From contig NC_058518.1 of NCBI RefSeq assembly GCF_904849725.1, forward strand, positions 210,006,741 through 210,070,740: DNA of 64,000 nt, given 5' to 3'. Below, piece by piece: positions 1 through 10,908 of the stretch. Position numbers and translations under genes: made by a program. Every line of letters starts with the position of its first letter. The first letter of the stretch is position 1. The notes beneath the pieces were generated by a model. The model was not told the origin of the DNA and made no database searches. It saw only the letters and a program-made list of their open reading frames with translations. Origin of the DNA: Hordeum vulgare subsp. vulgare (lineage: Eukaryota; Streptophyta; Magnoliopsida; Poales; Poaceae).

Positions 1-1203
1 AGCGTCACCGTCGCCAACGGGGACCACCTTGCTTGCCAGGGGGTGGCGCGACAGGTTCCCGTCCTCATCGGCGACGAGCCGTTCTCCATCGACTGCATCG
101 GCATCGACCTGGGCTGCTACGACTTCATCCTCGGCATCGACTTCCTGTCCACTCTCGGCCCCATCCTTTGGGATCTCGATGTGCTGTCCCTCATCTTCTG
201 GCGCGAGGGCGGCTGTCGCGTTCAGTGGACAGGCATCGGCGGCTCCGGCGCCGCGACTCCGCAGCTCCAGTTGATGGCGACCGCACTGGACGAGGCGCAT
301 CCCCTCCTGGCCGACCTCCTGCAACAGCACAACGACATCTTCGACGAGCCACAGGGCCTCCCTCCCGCGCGGCCCTGTGACCACCACATCCACCTGCTGC
401 CGGACACGGCACCTGTCGCCGTGCCTCCGTACCGGTACCCTCAGCTGCAGAAAGACGAGCTCGAGCGTCAGGTGGCGGTCATGCTCGCGCAGGGCATCAT
501 CCGGATTTTGACATCGCCGTTCTCCGCCCCGGTGCTCCTTGTGCGCAAGCCCGACGGCACATGGCGCTTCTGCATCGACTACCGCGCCCTCAACGCCCTG
601 ACGTCCAAGGACAAGTTCCCCATCCCCGTCGTGGATGAGCTCTTGGACGAGCTACACGGAGCGTGCTTCTTCACCAAGCTCGACCTTCGCTTGGGCTACC
701 ATTAGGTGCGCATGCACCCTGACGACATCGAGAAGACGGCGTTCCGCACTCACCATGGCCACTTCGAGTTCCTGGTGATGCCGTTCGGCCTCTCCAACGC
801 GCCGGCGACCTTCCAGGCCCTGATGAACGACGTGCTCAGCGCATACTTGCGCCGCTTTGTGCTAGTTTTCTTTGATGACATTCTTATCTACAGTGCATCT
901 TGGGTGGAGCACCTACAGCAAGTGGCCATCATCTTCAACGAGCTTCGAGCGCATCGTCTTCACCTCAAGCGCTCGAAGTGCTCGTTCGGCACGACCTCCG
1001 TCGCGTACCTGGGGCACGTCATCTCGGCGGACGGGGTAGCGATGGACGCGGACAAGGTCGCCGCCGTCGCCTCATGGCCGACCCCGCGGTCACCGCGGGC
1101 GCTCCGTGGCTTCTTGGGCCTCGCCGGCTACTACCGGAAGTACATCCGGGACTTCGGCATCATCGCCGCGCCACTGACGCGTCTCCTCGACGCGACGCCT
1201 TCT
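1..1203 (+). pseudogene. gypsy-1 protease end and reverse transcriptase (broken)
   Basis: The reading starts in the C-terminal part of the aspartic protease, with the hydrophobic GIDFLSTLGPILWD region near 130-180, and runs through an RT. Recognisable RT blocks are KPDGTWRFCIDYRALN near 547-594, FTKLDLRLGYH near 670-702, [14 protein letters not shown] near 775-816 and the catalytic box FFDDIL near 869-886. A TAG at 703-705 replaces the usual glutamine of the LRSGYHQ motif and closes the frame, but the same frame continues immediately after it. After about 1200 the coding sense moves to another frame. It cannot make a full enzyme. Confidence 0.92.
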
Positions 1204-2697
1204 CCTCGGACGAGGAGGCGATTACGGCATTCGAGGCTCTCCAGCGGGCGCTCACGACGGGACCCGTCCTCCAGATGCCGGACTTTGATATGCCGTTCAT
1301 GGTGGACTGCGACGCCTCTGGCATCGGCTTCGGCGCAGTCCTCCACCAGGGCGAGGGACCGCTCGCCTTCTTCAGCCGCCCCTTCGCCGCTCGCCATCAC
1401 AAGCTCGCGGCCTACGAGTGCGAGCTTATTGGGCTGGTTCAGGCGGTGCGCCACTGGCGGCCTTATCTTTGGGGCCGGTCATTCGGTGTGCGCACGGACC
1501 ACTATAGCCTCAAGTTCTTGCTGGACCAGCGCCTCTCCACAGTTCCGCAGCACTAGTGGATCAGCAAGCTCTTCGGCTTCGACTTCACCGTCGAGTACCG
1601 CCCTGGCCGTCTCAACACGGTCGCCGACGCCTTGTCCCGCCGCGACACTGAGGATGTCGCGGACGACGTCGCCATGGTTGGCACTATCTTGTGCATCCGC
1701 TCCGGGCCATCTTTCGCCTTCATCGACGACATTCGCCGGGCAATTTCGACGGCCGCGGACGCGCAGGGCCTGCGCTAGCGCCTTGACGCCGGCGAGCTGG
1801 ACGCGCCCTGGCGCTTGGACGAGGGGCTGCTCCTACATGGCCGCCGCATCTTCGTGCCCGACCATGGCGACCTGCGCCACCAGGTCCTGACCTTGGCGCA
1901 CTCTGCAGGGCACGCGGGCGTGCAAAAGACTCTCCATCATCTCCGTGCTGATTTTTACATCCCCGGTGATGGCGCGCTGGTCCGCGACTGGGTGCGGTCG
2001 TGCGTGACGTGCCAGCGGAACAAGACGGAGACACTACGACCCGCGGGTCTACTGCAGCCGCTGGACGTACCCTCCCAGGTGTGGGCGGATATTTCCATGG
2101 ACTTCATCGAGGGCCTTCCCAAGGTGGGTGGCAAGTCCGTCATCCTCACGGTGGTTGACCGCTTCTCCAAGTACGCGCACTTCATCGCCCTGGGTCATCC
2201 ATATACAGCCGCCTCCGTGGCGCGGACCTTCTTCGACGGCATCGTCCGCCTCCACGGTTTTCCGTCCATCGTCAGCGATCGTGATCCCGTGTTCACGGGA
2301 CATGTCTGGCGGGATCTCTTTCGACTGGCGGGCGTGAAGCTCCGCATGAGCACGGCGTTCCACCCTCAGACAGACGGCCAATCCGAGGTGGTTAACAAGG
2401 TGATCGCCATGTACCTGCGCTGTGTTACTGGTGATCGTCCACGAGCTTGGGTGGACTGGTTGGCGTGGGCAGAGTACTGCTACAACACCTCCTATCACTC
2501 CGCCCTGCACACCACGCCTTTCGAGGGGGTCTACGGGCGCCCACCTCCGGCGATGCTCCCTTACGAGCCTGGGACGGCTCGGTCCGAGACGGCGGGCGAC
2601 TTACTCTGCACCCGCGACGACATTCTGGCTGAGGCGGCCAGCGTCTTCTCCAAGCACAACAGCTGGCTCGGAAGTACTACGATGCTCATCATCGCGA
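1190..2697 (+). pseudogene. gypsy-1 RNase H and integrase (broken)
   Basis: This continues the polyprotein in a shifted frame. The RNase H part shows the [17 protein letters not shown] and [13 protein letters not shown] segments typical of gypsy elements. A TAG at 1554-1556 and another near 1777 interrupt it. The integrase follows: a zinc-binding HHCC region (LAHSAGHAGVQKTLHHL to CVTCQRNK, about 1890-2025), then the catalytic core with DISMDFIEGLP near 2086-2118, SDRDPVFTGHVW near 2272-2310 and HPQTDGQSEVVNKV near 2362-2403, which carry the D,D,E triad. Another frameshift occurs near 2665-2700. The substrate of the intact enzyme would be retroelement cDNA in the nucleus. Confidence 0.92.
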
Positions 2698-3100
2698 GGC
2701 GGAGTTCGCGGTGGGCGATTGGGTGTGGCTGCGCCTCCTGCACAGGACCACGCAGTCTCTGGACCCGCGCTCCAAGCGCAAATTGGGACCTCGCTACGCC
2801 GGCCCCTTTCGTGTGCTGGAGCGTGTCAGCACACTCGCATACCGCTTGGAGCTGCCAGCTGGTTCTCGCCTCCACGACGTCTTCCATGTCGGCTTACTGA
2901 AGGCCTACCGCGGGGACCCTCCTGCAGCGACGCCGGCCCTTCCTCCTACTTCGGATGGCCGCCTCCTTCCAGCTTCCGCGCAGGTGGCGAAGGTGCTCGC
3001 AGGTGGCGAAGGTGCTGCAGGCGCAACAGCGTCGCGGCGTCTGGCATGTCTTGGTACAGTGGACTGGCCTGCCAGAGGAGGAAGCGACATGGGAGAAGTC
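2698..3100 (+). pseudogene. gypsy-1 integrase C-terminus and chromodomain (broken)
   Basis: It encodes [16 protein letters not shown], then a [10 protein letters not shown] segment (the GPY/F module of gypsy integrases), [10 protein letters not shown], and a chromodomain core [15 protein letters not shown] ending near 3097. Chromodomains direct integration of such elements by binding chromatin marks. A 19-bp direct duplication (2979-2997 and 2998-3016) shifts the frame just before the chromodomain. The related copy at 21802-22445 continues about 50 residues past the TWE motif. This copy changes to unrelated copia hinge sequence there, which marks the breakpoint. Confidence 0.88.
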
Positions 3101-3229
3101 TACTTCACTTCCCATAACCCCATCGACCCCGGCGTTTGCTACGCCGACGGCACCACAACAGGCGACATCACGTACTCCAGCACCGGCTGTCACCCCTCCG
3201 GGCTCGTCTTCATTAGCACCAGCTCATGC

Positions 3230-4756
3230 TGAGCACAACCCGGTGGAGTTCGCTTCCCGCTCACTCACGACGAGGAGCGCATCGACGCGTATCATGGCGG
3301 CGAACCGCTGTGGTATCGTATGATGGAAAATCTACTCGGCGACCAGCCGGTGCCTGGACTGGTGCCACGCGACCTGGAGGCGCAGCTACAACTCGCGTGT
3401 GAGGACGGCGAACCTCAGTCCTTTGCAGAGGCCGAAAGAGACGTGGCATGGCGCGCCGCGATGCAGTTGGAGATGGATGTGATCGAGTAGAACCACACCT
3501 GGGAGCTCACTGACCTCCCTCGTGGTCACCACGCGATCACCCTTAAGTGGGTGTTCAAGCTGAAGGGGGATGAAGCCGGTGCCATCGTCAAGCACAAGGC
3601 TCGCTTGGTGGCCCAAGGCTTCTTGCAGCAGGAAGGAGTCGACTTCGACGACACTTTCGCTCCCGTGGCAGGGATGGAGTCCGTGTGACTTCTCCTTGCG
3701 CTAGCTGCCCAGGAGGGCTGGCGTGTCCATCACATGGATGTCAAGTCGGCGTTCCTCAACGGTGCCTTGAAGGAGGAAGTCTACGTGCATCAGCTGTCGG
3801 GATTTGCGATCCCCGGCCAGGAGGTACTCCGCTTGCGTAAGGCTCTCTATGGCTTATGGCAGGCACCTAGGGCGTGGAACGCCAAGCTGGACTCCACGCT
3901 AAAGAAGATGGGCTTCGAGCAAAGGCCGCATGTGGCGGCCGTCTACCGACGGGGCAGTGGAGGAAATGCCCTGCTGGTGGGCGTCTATGTTGACGACTCG
4001 GTGATCACTTGCATCAAGGATGCAGAAGTGGCGGCGTTCAAGGAAGAAATGAAGGCCACCTTCCAGATGAGTGATCTGGGGCTCCTCTCCTTCTATCTAG
4101 GGATCGAGGTGCACCAGGATCATTCGACAGTCCGCCTACGCCAAGCACATCGTTGCGCTAGCTGGGCTCACCGACTGCCACCCAGCTCTCACTCCGATGG
4201 AGGAGAGGCTGAAACTGAGCCGCGACAGCACGACGGAGGAAGTAGACGCTACGCAGTACCGGTGCCTTGTGGGGAGCCTTCGCTATCTCGCCCACACACG
4301 ACTGGACTTGGCATTCTCCGTCGGCTACGATAGTCGGTTCATGGAGCGACCGATGACGGGGCACCAGCAGGTAGTGAAGAGGATCATCCGCTACATGACG
4401 GGGACCCTCCACCACGGCCTCCACTACCCTAGGTGTCCGGGGGTGTCAGGCATGCTCTGCTGCTTGGTGATCTCCTCGTCCGAGACACCAGAACGGTGCA
4501 GCTCATGGTGGACAGCAAGTCCGCCCTGGCCCTGGAAAAGAACCCTGTTTTCCATGAACGGAGCAAGCACATCCGACTGAGGTATCACTTCATCCGAAGC
4601 TGTTTGGATGAAGAGAGCATCGAGGCAAGCTACATCAACACCACGGACCAGCTCGCAGACCTGCTCACCAAGCCTCTTGGGAGGATCAAGTTCCTCGAAC
4701 TTTGCTCTAGGATCGAGATGATTCGACTTTCCCACAAGACGACGCACAAGACTTAG
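3230..4756 (+). pseudogene. copia-1 RT and partial RNase H (broken)
   Basis: RT blocks are visible in order: LKWVFKLKGDEAGAIVKHKA near 3543-3602, HHMDVKSAFLNGALKEEVY near 3729-3785, LRKALYGLWQAPRAWNAKL near 3836-3890 and the catalytic VYVDDSV near 3985-4005. In-frame stops lie at 3488-3490 and near 3686. The RT-RNase H connection is intact to YPRCPG near 4440. The RNase H core, about 60-70 codons in related copies, is then deleted, and the sequence rejoins at LLLGDLL near 4458. The ending DQLADLLTKPLGRIKFLEL is typical of copia polyproteins. Frameshifts near 4110-4190 add further damage. Confidence 0.92.
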
Positions 4757-4764
4757 GGGGAGAG
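4755..4764 (+). other. polypurine tract of copia-1
   Basis: The purine run TAGGGGGAGAG lies directly against the TG of the 3' LTR, the standard place for plus-strand DNA priming. Confidence 0.75.
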
Positions 4765-5043
4765 TGATGGATAAGTCTGTACTAAGGTCTTTGTGGGGCT
4801 GCAGCACATGGTCCTTGTGTCCTTGGCTGTTAGGATAGCATCCTTGACCACCAAGGACTGACAGTTAGGATAGCATCTTAGACTAGCATCTTGGCATATG
4901 CTTGGCTGGCTAGCAGCCTATAAATATGTATCCCCAACCCCTCACGTTGGCATGGCATTGTGTGAGAAATAAACCAAAGAAAATTGCCCCAACTGTCCCA
5001 GTGTCATCGACAACTATCAATGCTCAGGCTGAAACAACTAACA
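4765..5043 (+). repeat. copia-1 3' LTR (279 bp)
   Basis: It starts TGATGG and ends CTAACA, giving the TG...CA ends of an LTR. It holds a TATA-like box TATAAATA at 4919-4926 and an AATAAA signal at 4968-4973, which fits an LTR promoter and polyadenylation site. The solo copy at 30902-31197 matches it over its whole length apart from small indels and substitutions. Confidence 0.9.
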
Positions 5044-5907
5044 GCCAAAGGGGGACACAGTAGGAGTCCTACACAGATTCAAGGCCAGTTTTGTTCTTGA
5101 CCTGGTGCCATCGAGCCTGTCCTGGAGGGTCTGGCTGTTTCCATCTACTTGTTTGGATACCGTCCTCGAGGGGCCTGGGGTAGCCTGGCCTGAGTAGCCA
5201 AAAAAAGTACTCTGCCTGGCAGGAGAATTCAGGTAGTGGTTAGCCTGGTCCAGACGCACCGAATCCCACGCCTGGTGACCATAAATAGCTGCATGAGACG
5301 CTGACTACATCAATAGTTATTGGTGGGCGAGCTAATGTGCTGATTTAAGAAGCTAGAAAACTCTCCAGGCCAGGCAAGCAACCAAACGCCTTTCGGCCTG
5401 GGCTGCCTGACCAGGCAAAATTTCATCAATTTCATGACCACACAAGGCAGCACTTTTGCCCAGGCACTCTACCGTGGATGCAAAACAACTTGTGGGTTTG
5501 TTGGGGCTAAAGGCTTTTGTACACCACTGGATGCAAACCAAACCAGCTCTCAGATTAGCCTTCCTTTAGATCTGTTTAGTTGCCTTTGTCTTATTCCCTC
5601 CTCAGTTAGTTTTGGGAAAGAATCGTGTTAGTTAGGAAAGATGGGAGTCAGCTATCAGTAAATCTTGTTGATCAATGCTGTTGGCGAATATTGAATAATA
5701 AACACGAAAAAAGGGAGTTTACCTCCGTAGCCCTATTTCGTTCTCCTCGGCACAAAGACGCCGAAGCCCAGACATCCCCGCCCTCACTCTCCCACCTCCC
5801 ATAACTACCCTCTTTAGGAAATTAGCGTGGCATGTTAGGACATTTGTAGTGACTGGTCAATTCAGCTCACAACACAATGCTCTAAAAATAAGTCTACTAG
5901 GTATATA
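5044..5907. other. no gene recognised; upstream intron or flanking DNA
   Basis: I see no coding similarity here. Two stretches near 5150-5240 and 5370-5415 share GCCTGG/CCAGGC-rich words in opposite orientations and could be arms of a degenerate inverted-repeat element, but no target duplication could be set. If the GCN5 gene extends upstream of the window, this is intron. Confidence 0.5.
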
Positions 5908-6065
5908 CTCCATCCGTTCCTAAATATAAGTCTTTCTAGAGATTCCACTATGGACTACATATAGATGTATATAGACATACTTTAGAGTATAGATTCACTC
6001 ATTTTGCTCCGTATGTAGTCCGTAGTGGAATCTCTAGAAAGACTTATAGTTAGGAACGGAGGGAG
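5908..6065. mobile_element. Stowaway-like MITE (158 bp)
   Basis: The termini are CTCCATCCGTTCCTAAATAT on the left and, inverted, the matching GGAACGGAGGGAG on the right. The whole element folds back on itself, with ATTCCACTA and TAGTGGAAT pairing. TA dinucleotides at 5906-5907 and 6066-6067 are the expected target duplication of Mariner/Stowaway elements. It has no coding capacity. Confidence 0.92.
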
Positions 6066-6066
6066 T

Positions 6067-6195
6067 ATAAGCCTTTGGTTAAATCATTTAGTCAAAAGAC
6101 CTAACAATAGGAAAGAGGGAGACACTAGTATATATAAGCCTTTGGTTCAATCATTTTAACATTTAGTCAAAAGACACTAACAATAGGTCTTTTGT
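6067..6195. repeat. short direct duplication beside the MITE
   Basis: The segment beginning TATAAGCCTTTGGTT at about 6066 is repeated from about 6133, and both copies run through an ATCATTTAGTCAAAAGAC-like stretch to CTAACAATAGG. The copies differ by small indels. It lies directly against the right end of the MITE. Confidence 0.75.
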
Positions 6196-6383
6196 GAAGG
6201 GATCCAGTAACAAGTAGGAATCGCAGGATGGCAAGAGGCAACAGAGATGTCCTCAGGGGGATTTGCAGAAAGTCCTTGATACACTGCTATCGATGTATAT
6301 TCTTCCTACTCGCCACACCCCATAACTAGCTTAGGGAGCTGCCCTTCCGTTCCCCACCATTGCTGTTGTTCGGGTTCCCACAA

Positions 6384-6682
6384 TCTCTACTACTAAATAC
6401 TCCTACTTAAAAAGAATGTAAGGTTCCATGGTTCACTTCTCTTCCCACCACCCTTTCGTCCAACCTTCCCCGTATGACAATCAATCACCTGAATTTACTT
6501 ACCTTCTGAACCAATCCCACTTTAATTTACATACCAAACTTCTCATCAAAATATAAGGTAAATCACGAGGAAGGATTTGATAAATATTTATTTACACAAT
6601 CGCATAAATATGGTAAGGTAAATCACAAGGTAACGTACATAGAATATTTATATCCCGTTGCAACGCGCGGGCATTGTCCTAG
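6384..6682 (+). mobile_element. non-autonomous Helitron (299 bp)
   Basis: The left end TCTCTACTACTAAA matches the 5' terminus known for grass Helitrons. The right end has a GC-rich palindromic stretch, CCCGTTGCAACGCGCGGG at about 6655-6672, a few bases before the terminal CTAG. The element sits between an A (6383) and a T (6683), the usual Helitron target, with no duplication. It has no Rep/helicase coding sequence, so it would depend on proteins made elsewhere. Confidence 0.82.
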
Positions 6683-7135
6683 TGTACTCTAAATTTCCTA
6701 TCCCTATACCATAAGGATGGTATTCCATACAAAGGCAGCTTTCTCTTTGTGTTTTGGGCACAAGGAATTAATTGTACTGTTAGAAGTATATTGTGTTTAA
6801 GATAGAGATAGAATATTACAGATTTACATCTGAGTGATATTCCAGTAGGCACGTCGATTTTTGTTAGCTTATACACATTATTTCATTGCCAGTCCAACTG
6901 ATCTAGAAGTTGGCAGACACACATGTTAATTTTTACTTCCCAGTTTTCACTGGTTTACATCAATTTCAAGTTTTAGTCAGTCCTGCTTCCGTTTCCCTAC
7001 TTCCAGTTTCATGATGAATATTGCCATTTTGTCATGTTATGCCTTCTGTTTTCATCCTTCCAGTATCCAATATGACAATCGCTTTGTAGATATACTTTCG
7101 ATGTTTATTTTGGCAAATGACTGTCAACTCTGCAG

Positions 7136-7204
7136 GCAATTGATGAGAAGATCAGAGAGCTTTCTAACTGCCATATTGTTTATTCAGGAATTGATTTTCA
7201 AAAG
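7136..7204 (+). CDS. GCN5: GCN5 exon A (linker after the HAT domain)
   Basis: 69 bp, phase 0 at both ends, encoding AIDEKIRELSNCHIVYSG followed by IDFQK. This matches the strongly conserved segment just C-terminal of the acetyltransferase domain in plant GCN5 proteins. The acceptor is CTGCAG at 7130-7135 and the donor is GTTAGC from 7205. In the family this linker lies between the catalytic fold and the bromodomain and contributes to contact with ADA2. The exon has no stop codon in its frame. The preceding exon, expected to end in an arginine-rich MIRRQRQ-like segment, is not visible upstream in the window. Confidence 0.93.
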
Positions 7205-7691
7205 GTTAGCTTTTCCTAAGGGAATGTTTCCGGTGGAAATTGTGCTGTATAAAAAAATTGTTGGCATGGAAAACTACTAGGGTGCTAGCTCAAAAGGGAC
7301 TATTCAGCTTAGATTTCCTTGAAAAATATATCTCATCTCTATTTTTCACTGTTGATAGTGATAGTTCTGTCCTACACCCAGGAATGCATATAATTTGGTC
7401 TCTTGCATAGATGATTCTGTCTTCTACTGGCCATGCTGTTTTCATTTTAGAATAACTACTTTTGTAGCGAGTAAAGTTTGAGTATTAATCAATGCCATCT
7501 TTTGTGGTAAATATGGGATTTTTTGTTTACTGCTTATAATTTGTCTCATTAGGTTTGTCCTTCTGGGTTCGGTATTAGACATGCAAAAACGAAGGATAAA
7601 TAAGTTACATATTTGGATGTCCTTGCACATTTCTGTGCAATTAGTCAGGTTGTTCAACATGGTGTTTATCGAGTCCATTTCATTCTTTTAG

Positions 7692-7746
7692 AAAGAAGCT
7701 GGTATCCCAAGAAGACTGATGAAACCAGAAGATATCCCTGGGTTGA
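7692..7746 (+). CDS. GCN5: GCN5 exon B
   Basis: 55 bp encoding KEAGIPRRLMKPEDIPGL plus the first base of an arginine codon. The acceptor TTTTAG ends at 7691 and the donor GTAAGT starts at 7747. The split codon is completed by GG at the start of the exon at 32065, giving the LREAGW junction known from plant GCN5. The intron that follows is 24.3 kb long and filled with retrotransposons. The exon itself shows no damage. Confidence 0.93.
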
Positions 7747-8092
7747 GTAAGTAATGTTCTGATCATTTTTCCTTGTTCGCGCCCTATACCTATGTGCTTT
7801 GATAGTCTTGCCTATCCTGAACACCATCTGTATTCACGCTTTTCTTAGCCTGCTATAGCTGGATGTCTTAAACTAACTCAAAAACTTAACTTGGTGTTGA
7901 TCTCCAAAATTGTGCAGGGTGGCATATACTTTCTTTTCAGTTTTCACTCCAAATCTGTAAATCCCTCAAATTGGTGTGACCTAGAGATGTCCAGGTGTTC
8001 CAATTGCACTTCTGGTAGACTGGCAACTAGTTTTAAAGTCCCATAAGTACATTAGTAATAGTGCACCACCAACCAATACTGACCAAACAAAA

Positions 8093-8136
8093 CTGGGTAC
8101 AAGTAACCAGGGAATAGTTTGTAATCCAAACCAAAC
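8093..8136. repeat. left inverted arm, first piece
   Basis: The sequence from about 8093 (GGGTACAAGTAACCAGGG...) to 8136 is the inverted counterpart of about 31872-31920. It is cut at 8136 by the solo LTR and resumes at 10508. The element class is unknown. Confidence 0.7.
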
Positions 8137-10507
8137 TGTGGGGATCTCAACTCTTAAGTCGTGATCACCGAATGCACGTGTACAGTGATCCCAGAGATCA
8201 ATGCTCATTGAACACACAAAAGCTGAATAACAAGAGTCTTACATCCATACATACCGTCTGATACAAATAAAGACCATTAAGGCCAAGTCTTATATAGATA
8301 GGGCTTCGAAGGCCAACACACCAAACATAACTAGCAGCGGAAATCTTGACCGTAAGCGTGAACCCATGCCATCTGTCTTAACCTTACAGACATTCTCCTG
8401 ACCAGGAATCGTCATAGTTCGCATGTTCGTCTCCAACGAACTCTTCATCATACTTCTGTTTTTACATGCCTGGCGAATTAAATAACCCTGGCAAGCCAAT
8501 GAGTACTTTGAATGTATTCGCAAACAACCCATGTTTTGGAACGAGGTATAACAATATATGATATAACACTAAGTACAGAAAGCTAATTTTAAGTGCAATG
8601 ACATGGTCAAATCGAGTGAGGAGGGGGGATCACATCAGAGGAGTGAGGGGAGTCCAGCGAGAGGAAAAGGAAGAACGGAGGGAGGCCGTACCTAGAGATC
8701 GACGACGGTCCTGACGTGGCGGCGCTCCGGTCGATCTCAAGTCCAAGGCTTCGAGGGGGAGAAAGGGGGCTCGGGTTGGTCGATTGGGAGGCAGAGAGAG
8801 GATCGAAAGGGGAGAAAGGGGGCTCGGGTTGGTCGATTGGGAGGCAGAGAGAGGATCCAATGGGGAGAAAGGGGGCTCGGGTTGGTCGATTGGGAGGCAG
8901 AGAGAGGATCCAAGGGGGAGAGAGAGCTCGGGGAGTGGCTTATATAGCCCTGCCACGGTGCATCGTGCTCCCGTGCACCGACGAGGATGTAGTCAACGCT
9001 GGACGACACTGGGGCGAGCGGGGGTGAGGCTGGGGCGCTCTTGGGACTGGTCCACGACCGGGGGAAGCAAGAGAAGAGGCAAGGGAGGCCCGGGTGCCCT
9101 GCGCGTGTGAGCTCGCGCATTGGCTGGCTCGGGCGGCTACGGGCGCGCGCTGCAGGGGTCGCCAGAGGGACAACGGGGAAGGGGCAGGCAGACCAGCGTG
9201 TTGTGGACGCCAAGGTGCATCGACTGGCGCGAGGGGAAGGGCTCGAGGTGGCCAGGGTATGGGCAGGGCGCGGAGTCAGCTCTCGGCTGTCCTGTAGCGT
9301 GACTTTGGCCGGCATGATGATGCTTTTGGCACGCTCTGGCACGTCCTCAAGTGTCCACCAGCTGCACAGAGATTAAACAATGGGGGTAGGGGCATTGGAT
9401 GGCCCTGGAACTTGCCAGGAGAGAGGGAAGGCTGAGAGGGGGAGAGAAAATGGCTGTCTAGGGGGTGCAAGTGGGGAGTTTTGGGCAAGTAAATGGAGTC
9501 TACTTGCCATGAAACTTAGCAGGATCAAATTGTGGGTAGAAATGAGAGGAGTCACAAGTTTGGAGCTCATTTGAGGAAAGTTGACAATGTAAACTTTGAA
9601 AACCCGAGAAATCAACAGAATCAGGTTTCTATAGATCTAGCTGAGCAAATCTATTTCTCCAAATGCACAACTTGGTGTAGCATCATTATTTGGGGACTAG
9701 ATCACTCCTGCAAAGTTTAAAGCAATTGGAGAAACTTGGCAATGTAGAGTTGCTCAAATTTGGTTCTGGACAAAGAGGGTTTTGGAATATTTTAGTGGAC
9801 CAAATTAACTTGGATTGAGATGAAATTTGGCAAGATCATCACGTATATCATGTGTGACTTGCTAGAATTTTCCTGGAATTATTTGAGAATATTTCCTAGG
9901 GAAATATTTCAAAAGCTTGAAATAGGCAGAAAGGATTTTGAGGGGTTTTGTCCAATATTTTGAACATGACCATGTGTTGAAACTCTTATATATGAAAATT
10001 ATGTGTCCACTGAGTTTTCCTAAATTTTCTCAAATATTTTGAACCAAGAAAATAATTTCTTCGTATAAAAGACCATTTCTGGCCTTAGAAAAAGGTATTT
10101 AATTAAAATAGGAAAATAACTATAAAATAATAATTGTGTGGTTTTGGGAATTCTTTTTATAATAGGATCCAATTAAAATCTTTTGGGCAACCTACCCTAA
10201 TTTGAGGATTTGTAGTACAAACCTCAATTCAGGGGTTTTTGGAAACTTAAATTAAAGAAAATCTTTTTGGTCAAAATATTAAAAAAATAGTTTTAGGTCC
10301 TATATACATAGTATGGTCATTGGGCAAGGGTTTGGAGCAAGTAGATGAGTTTTGAGAGAAGAAGAATTTTTCTGAATAAAAACCCCAAATAGGCAAAACA
10401 AGCATATAGCAACCAATTCAATCATCACAAGCACATAAAAGTTTTAAATGGTTCCATATTTTATAAAATCATAATGTGGCAAAGTGGTAGAAACACAGGG
10501 TGTTACA
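8137..10507 (-). mobile_element. solo LTR of a large LTR retrotransposon (2371 bp)
   Basis: Read on the minus strand it begins TGTAACACCC and ends CCCCACA, which are TG...CA ends. The flanks are CAAAC (8132-8136) and TAAAC (10508-10512), a 5-bp target duplication with one mismatch. The uninterrupted paralogue at about 31840-31890 shows the empty site, which supports these borders. No polyprotein, primer-binding site or second LTR lies within it. The open frames here are GC-rich repeats without recognisable domains. It was probably left by recombination between the two LTRs of a full element. Confidence 0.78.
8761..8935. repeat. 53-bp minisatellite inside the solo LTR
   Basis: Three direct copies start at 8761, 8814 and 8867 with a 53-bp period, each containing CTCGGGTTGGTCGATTGGG and GGCAGAGAGAGGATC. 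They differ at only a few bases. The period is not a multiple of three, so the long open frames across it are not evidence of a gene. Confidence 0.9.
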
Positions 10508-10908
10508 TAAACCCAGTTAAGTACGCCAACCAAACCAAACAACAAGTGCTAGTACCCAAATCAAACCAAACTGCTTGGGTTTTCAAGCCAAACCTATCCA
10601 GTCTATTCGCCCAATACGGCTTGAGTCCAAAGTTGCAAACGATGGACATGTGCACATGCACACATGAATTGCTCACCACTGAACTTTGATGCCTAGTTGG
10701 CACTAAAGGAGCAAAGCCATGGAATGTTCTCCTTGTGCGCCATGGCCTGTAGATCTCAGGCACCACGCACACCGACACAAGCTATGGTGGCAGCTCCCTG
10801 TTTGCCATACCCATAGGGCAATTGCTGAAACTTCCCACTCGGCGGTCTTGTATACCTATCATCGCATACATATTGCTGGTCAAGAAGCTCGGTGGCTCAT
10901 ACCATATC
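10508..10908. repeat. left inverted arm, second piece
   Basis: This continues the arm interrupted by the solo LTR. Reverse-complemented, it matches about 31495-31870. Shared words include CCAAACCAAAC, ATGGACATGTGCACATG, GAATGTTCTCC and TGCTGGTCA. It is cut at 10908 by copia-2 and may resume for about 30 bp after 20778. I recognise no gene in it. Confidence 0.75.

Larger units (their letters stand above)
1..3100 (+). mobile_element. Ty3/gypsy chromovirus fragment (gypsy-1)
   Basis: An internal stretch of a Ty3/gypsy polyprotein, read left to right as protease tail, reverse transcriptase, RNase H, integrase and chromodomain. That order, with integrase after RT and a terminal chromodomain, is that of plant chromoviruses. 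Neither LTR is present. The left end leaves the window and the right end stops inside or just after the chromodomain, where copia sequence begins near 3100. It is the same family as the minus-strand gypsy at 21498-29580, with nearly the same protein throughout. In-frame stops and frameshifts make it a dead copy. Confidence 0.93.
3100..5043 (+). mobile_element. Ty1/copia 3' half with 3' LTR (copia-1)
   Basis: This is the C-terminal half of a copia element: hinge region, RT, partial RNase H, polypurine tract and 3' LTR. Its left end is joined directly to gypsy-1, so gag, protease, integrase and the 5' LTR are missing here. The LTR family recurs as a solo LTR at 30902-31197. The pol sequence also resembles copia-5 (gag at 32600-33796, pol at 48898-52447), but whether they are one family is inference. 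Confidence 0.9.

Noticed and set aside
1..5043. A functional gypsy-copia fusion element
   Set aside because: Stops, frameshifts, an RNase H deletion and absence of a 5' LTR make it a join of two dead fragments.
5044..7135. A further upstream GCN5 exon
   Set aside because: I looked for the conserved segment before AIDEKIREL and for acetyltransferase motifs and found none, so the earlier exons are placed outside the window.
8630..9380. Several overlapping open frames of 60-201 codons on both strands
   Set aside because: They lie inside the solo LTR and come from its GC-rich sequence and 53-bp repeats. No domain, and the frame shifts between repeat units.
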